Below are positions 24,334 to 25,851 of a stretch of DNA of 25,851 nt, piece after piece. Positions within the stretch are counted from its first letter, which is position 1; each line of letters opens with the position of its first letter. Source of the stretch: Roseicyclus sp965662675 (GTDB lineage Bacteria; Pseudomonadota; Alphaproteobacteria; Rhodobacterales; Rhodobacteraceae); NCBI RefSeq assembly GCF_965662675.1, contig NZ_CBFIIK010000027.1, positions 1-25,851 of the forward strand. The letters are read 5' to 3'. The notes under the pieces are model-generated. The model searched no databases and was not told the DNA's origin. It worked only from the letters and a program-made list of their open reading frames with translations. The position numbers and the translations under genes were made by a program.

Positions 24334-25851
24334 TCAGCCGAATTGGGCGAGCATCGCCTTGAGATCAGCAAGGCTGGCGGCCTCGGCCACTGGCTTGTCG
24401 CGTCGCCAGCGCGCCATGCGGGGAAAACGCAGGGCGACACCGGATTTATGGCGCGGGCTGGCCTGAATTCCCTCGAAGGCGATCTCGAAGACCAGCTGGG
24501 GCTGCACCGCGCGCACCGGGCCGAAACGCTCGGTCGTGTGGGCGCGCACCCATGTCGTGATCTCGCGGAACTCGGCATCGGTCAGGCCCGAATAAGCCTT
24601 GGTGAAAGGGACAAAGCCCGCCTCGTCGCGCACGGCGAAGGTGAAATCGGTATAAAGCGTCGCGCGCCGCCCCGATCCCGCCTGCGCATAGATCATCACC
24701 GCGTCGATGGTCAGCGGATCGAGCTTCCATTTCCAGATATCGCCGCGCCGCCGCCCCGCGTGATAGGGGGCCGCGAGGCGCTTGAGCATCAGCCCCTCGG
24801 CACCACGATCGCGCGCGCTGGCGCGTAGGGCGGCAAGCCCCGCCCAATCATCGGCCGCAATCGCGGGCGACAGGCGCAGGGGGACAGCACCGGGCAGATC
24901 GCGCAGCAGATCGGCCAGCATGGCGCGGCGCTCTGCAAAGGGGCGCGCGCGCAAATCCGCCCCCCGCCATTCAAGCAGGTCATAGGCCATGATGAGCGCG
25001 GGCGCCTCGGCCAAAAGGCGCTTGGGCACGGTCTTGCGCCCGATCCTGGGTTGCAGCTTGGCAAAGGACAGGGGGCGGTCCGCGGCGTGATCCCATGCCA
25101 GCACCTCGCCATCGATGACTGTGCCATCGGGAAGGGACGCGGCGATCAGGGCGGCCTCGGGAAAGCGGTCGGTCATCACCTCTTCGCCGCGCGACCAGAG
25201 GTGATGCGCACCCCCGCGCTTGATCAGCTGGCCGCGGATACCGTCCCATTTATCCTCGGCCAGCCAATCGGCGGGCGGGCCCAGATCGGCGGGGGCAAGA
25301 TCAAGCTGATGGGCAAGTGCAAAGGGATAGGGCCGCGACAGCGCCGCTTGCGGATCATGGCCGTTGATCAGCCCCTCCCAATCGGTGGTGTCGGGCGACC
25401 AATCACCCATCAGGCGGTGGGTCAACTCGGCCCCATCCACGCCCGTTGCCTCGGCCAAGGCGCGCGTCATCAGCTTTTGGCTGACCCCCATCCGCCAGCC
25501 ACCGGTGATCAGCTTGTTGAAAACGAAGCGCTCGACAGGGGGCAGCCCATCCCATGCACGCAAGACGAATTCACGCCGCGCCCCGTCATCGGCCCCATCC
25601 AGCGCGCGCAGATCGGCGATCCAGCCGCTCAGCCTTTTCTCGATCCGGATCGTGGGCGCAGGCAGGATCAGCGCGATGGTCTCGGACAGATCGCCCACCA
25701 CGGGGTAGCAGGTCTCGAACAACCAATCCGGGATGCCTGCCGCCTCGGCCGCCCACAGGCGCAGCTTGGTGGTGGTGATGCTGCGCCTTGGGCGACGCCC
25801 CGACAAAAGCGCCACGGTCCAAAGCCGGTCAGCATCGGGGGCGGTGCGGAA
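24334..25851 (-). CDS. ATP-dependent DNA ligase, 5' end beyond window
   Basis: A eukaryote-type ATP-dependent DNA ligase of the bacterial group annotated as cisplatin-damage-response ligase. The frame is open to the right edge, so the first 20-30 residues are missing; 505 residues are visible. Nucleotidyltransferase motifs are present in order: motif I EDKWDGIRG with the adenylated lysine (near 25240-25255), motif III VIDGEVLAW, motif IV EGLMLKR and motif V WKWKLDPLTID, then the OB-fold with VFEIAFEGIQASPRHKSGVALRFPRM. An in-frame GTG at 25815 is not the start, because family-like sequence (FRTAPDADRLWTVALLSGRR) continues through it. Such genes usually pair with an exonuclease-like gene, which would lie outside. 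Confidence 0.93.
   Translation of the reverse strand, partial: FRTAPDADRLWTVALLSGRRPRRSITTTKLRLWAAEAAGIPDWLFETCYPVVGDLSETIALILPAPTIRIEKRLSGWIADLRALDGADDGARREFVLRAWDGLPPVERFVFNKLITGGWRMGVSQKLMTRALAEATGVDGAELTHRLMGDWSPDTTDWEGLINGHDPQAALSRPYPFALAHQLDLAPADLGPPADWLAEDKWDGIRGQLIKRGGAHHLWSRGEEVMTDRFPEAALIAASLPDGTVIDGEVLAWDHAADRPLSFAKLQPRIGRKTVPKRLLAEAPALIMAYDLLEWRGADLRARPFAERRAMLADLLRDLPGAVPLRLSPAIAADDWAGLAALRASARDRGAEGLMLKRLAAPYHAGRRRGDIWKWKLDPLTIDAVMIYAQAGSGRRATLYTDFTFAVRDEAGFVPFTKAYSGLTDAEFREITTWVRAHTTERFGPVRAVQPQLVFEIAFEGIQASPRHKSGVALRFPRMARWRRDKPVAEAASLADLKAMLAQFG

Overview
This window reads as ordinary chromosome of a GC-rich alphaproteobacterium, most likely a member of the Rhodobacteraceae (Rhodobacter/Roseobacter group). 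The main reasons are the order ccmA-ccmB-ccmC-ccmD-ccmG (the Rhodobacter helABCDX arrangement) next to yebC and acnA, Hint-domain proteins of the type common in that family, and a dispersed extragenic repeat of a kind I associate with those genomes. Strong GC bias in the third codon position makes long antisense ORFs open up over nearly every real gene; I treat these as shadows. There are no rRNA or tRNA genes, insertion sequences, phage genes or CRISPR arrays that I can see.

Layout. Positions 1-297 (-): 5' end of a gene cut by the window edge, possibly a Hint-type secreted protein. 441-4167 (-): acnA with a clear terminator, then yebC upstream. 4302-7116 (+): a tightly overlapping cytochrome c maturation operon (ccmA, B, C, D, G). 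7156-8397 (-): a MarR-type regulator, sdhE and an XRE regulator. 8509-9711 (+): aspartate aminotransferase, divergent from the XRE gene. 9748-10822 (-): a small doubtful ORF and a complete Hint-domain protein. 11173-12687 (-): gatB. 12882-13490 (+): lytic-transglycosylase-like lipoprotein. 13495-13905 (-): small membrane protein. 14037-14801 (+): DUF1624-type membrane protein interrupted by a 10-N assembly gap. 14856-17453 (-): pepN. 17557-19353 (+): photolyase/cryptochrome and its usual small partner DUF2256. 19377-20291 (+): a second full Hint-like protein that lacks the catalytic residues. 20420-23994 (+): glcB, a GlcG/HbpS-like protein and a class I amidotransferase-like hydrolase. 24008-24190 (-): small orphan protein. 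24334-25851 (-): ATP-dependent DNA ligase running off the right edge.

Metabolic themes are the TCA cycle and glyoxylate shunt (acnA, sdhE, glcB, GlcG-like), respiration (ccm genes), amino-acid metabolism (aspartate aminotransferase, GatB, PepN, C26 hydrolase) and DNA repair (photolyase, ligase).

The most interesting signals are between genes. First, the acnA and glcB leaders, 17 kb apart, share the spaced palindromic motif CCGGTATGC-N6-ATAC, each at a place where a repressor could block a predicted promoter. Second, two inverted copies of an extragenic element flank DUF2256-Hint-glcB, and their middle hairpins differ in sequence while both remain self-complementary. I found no convincing new multi-gene system.
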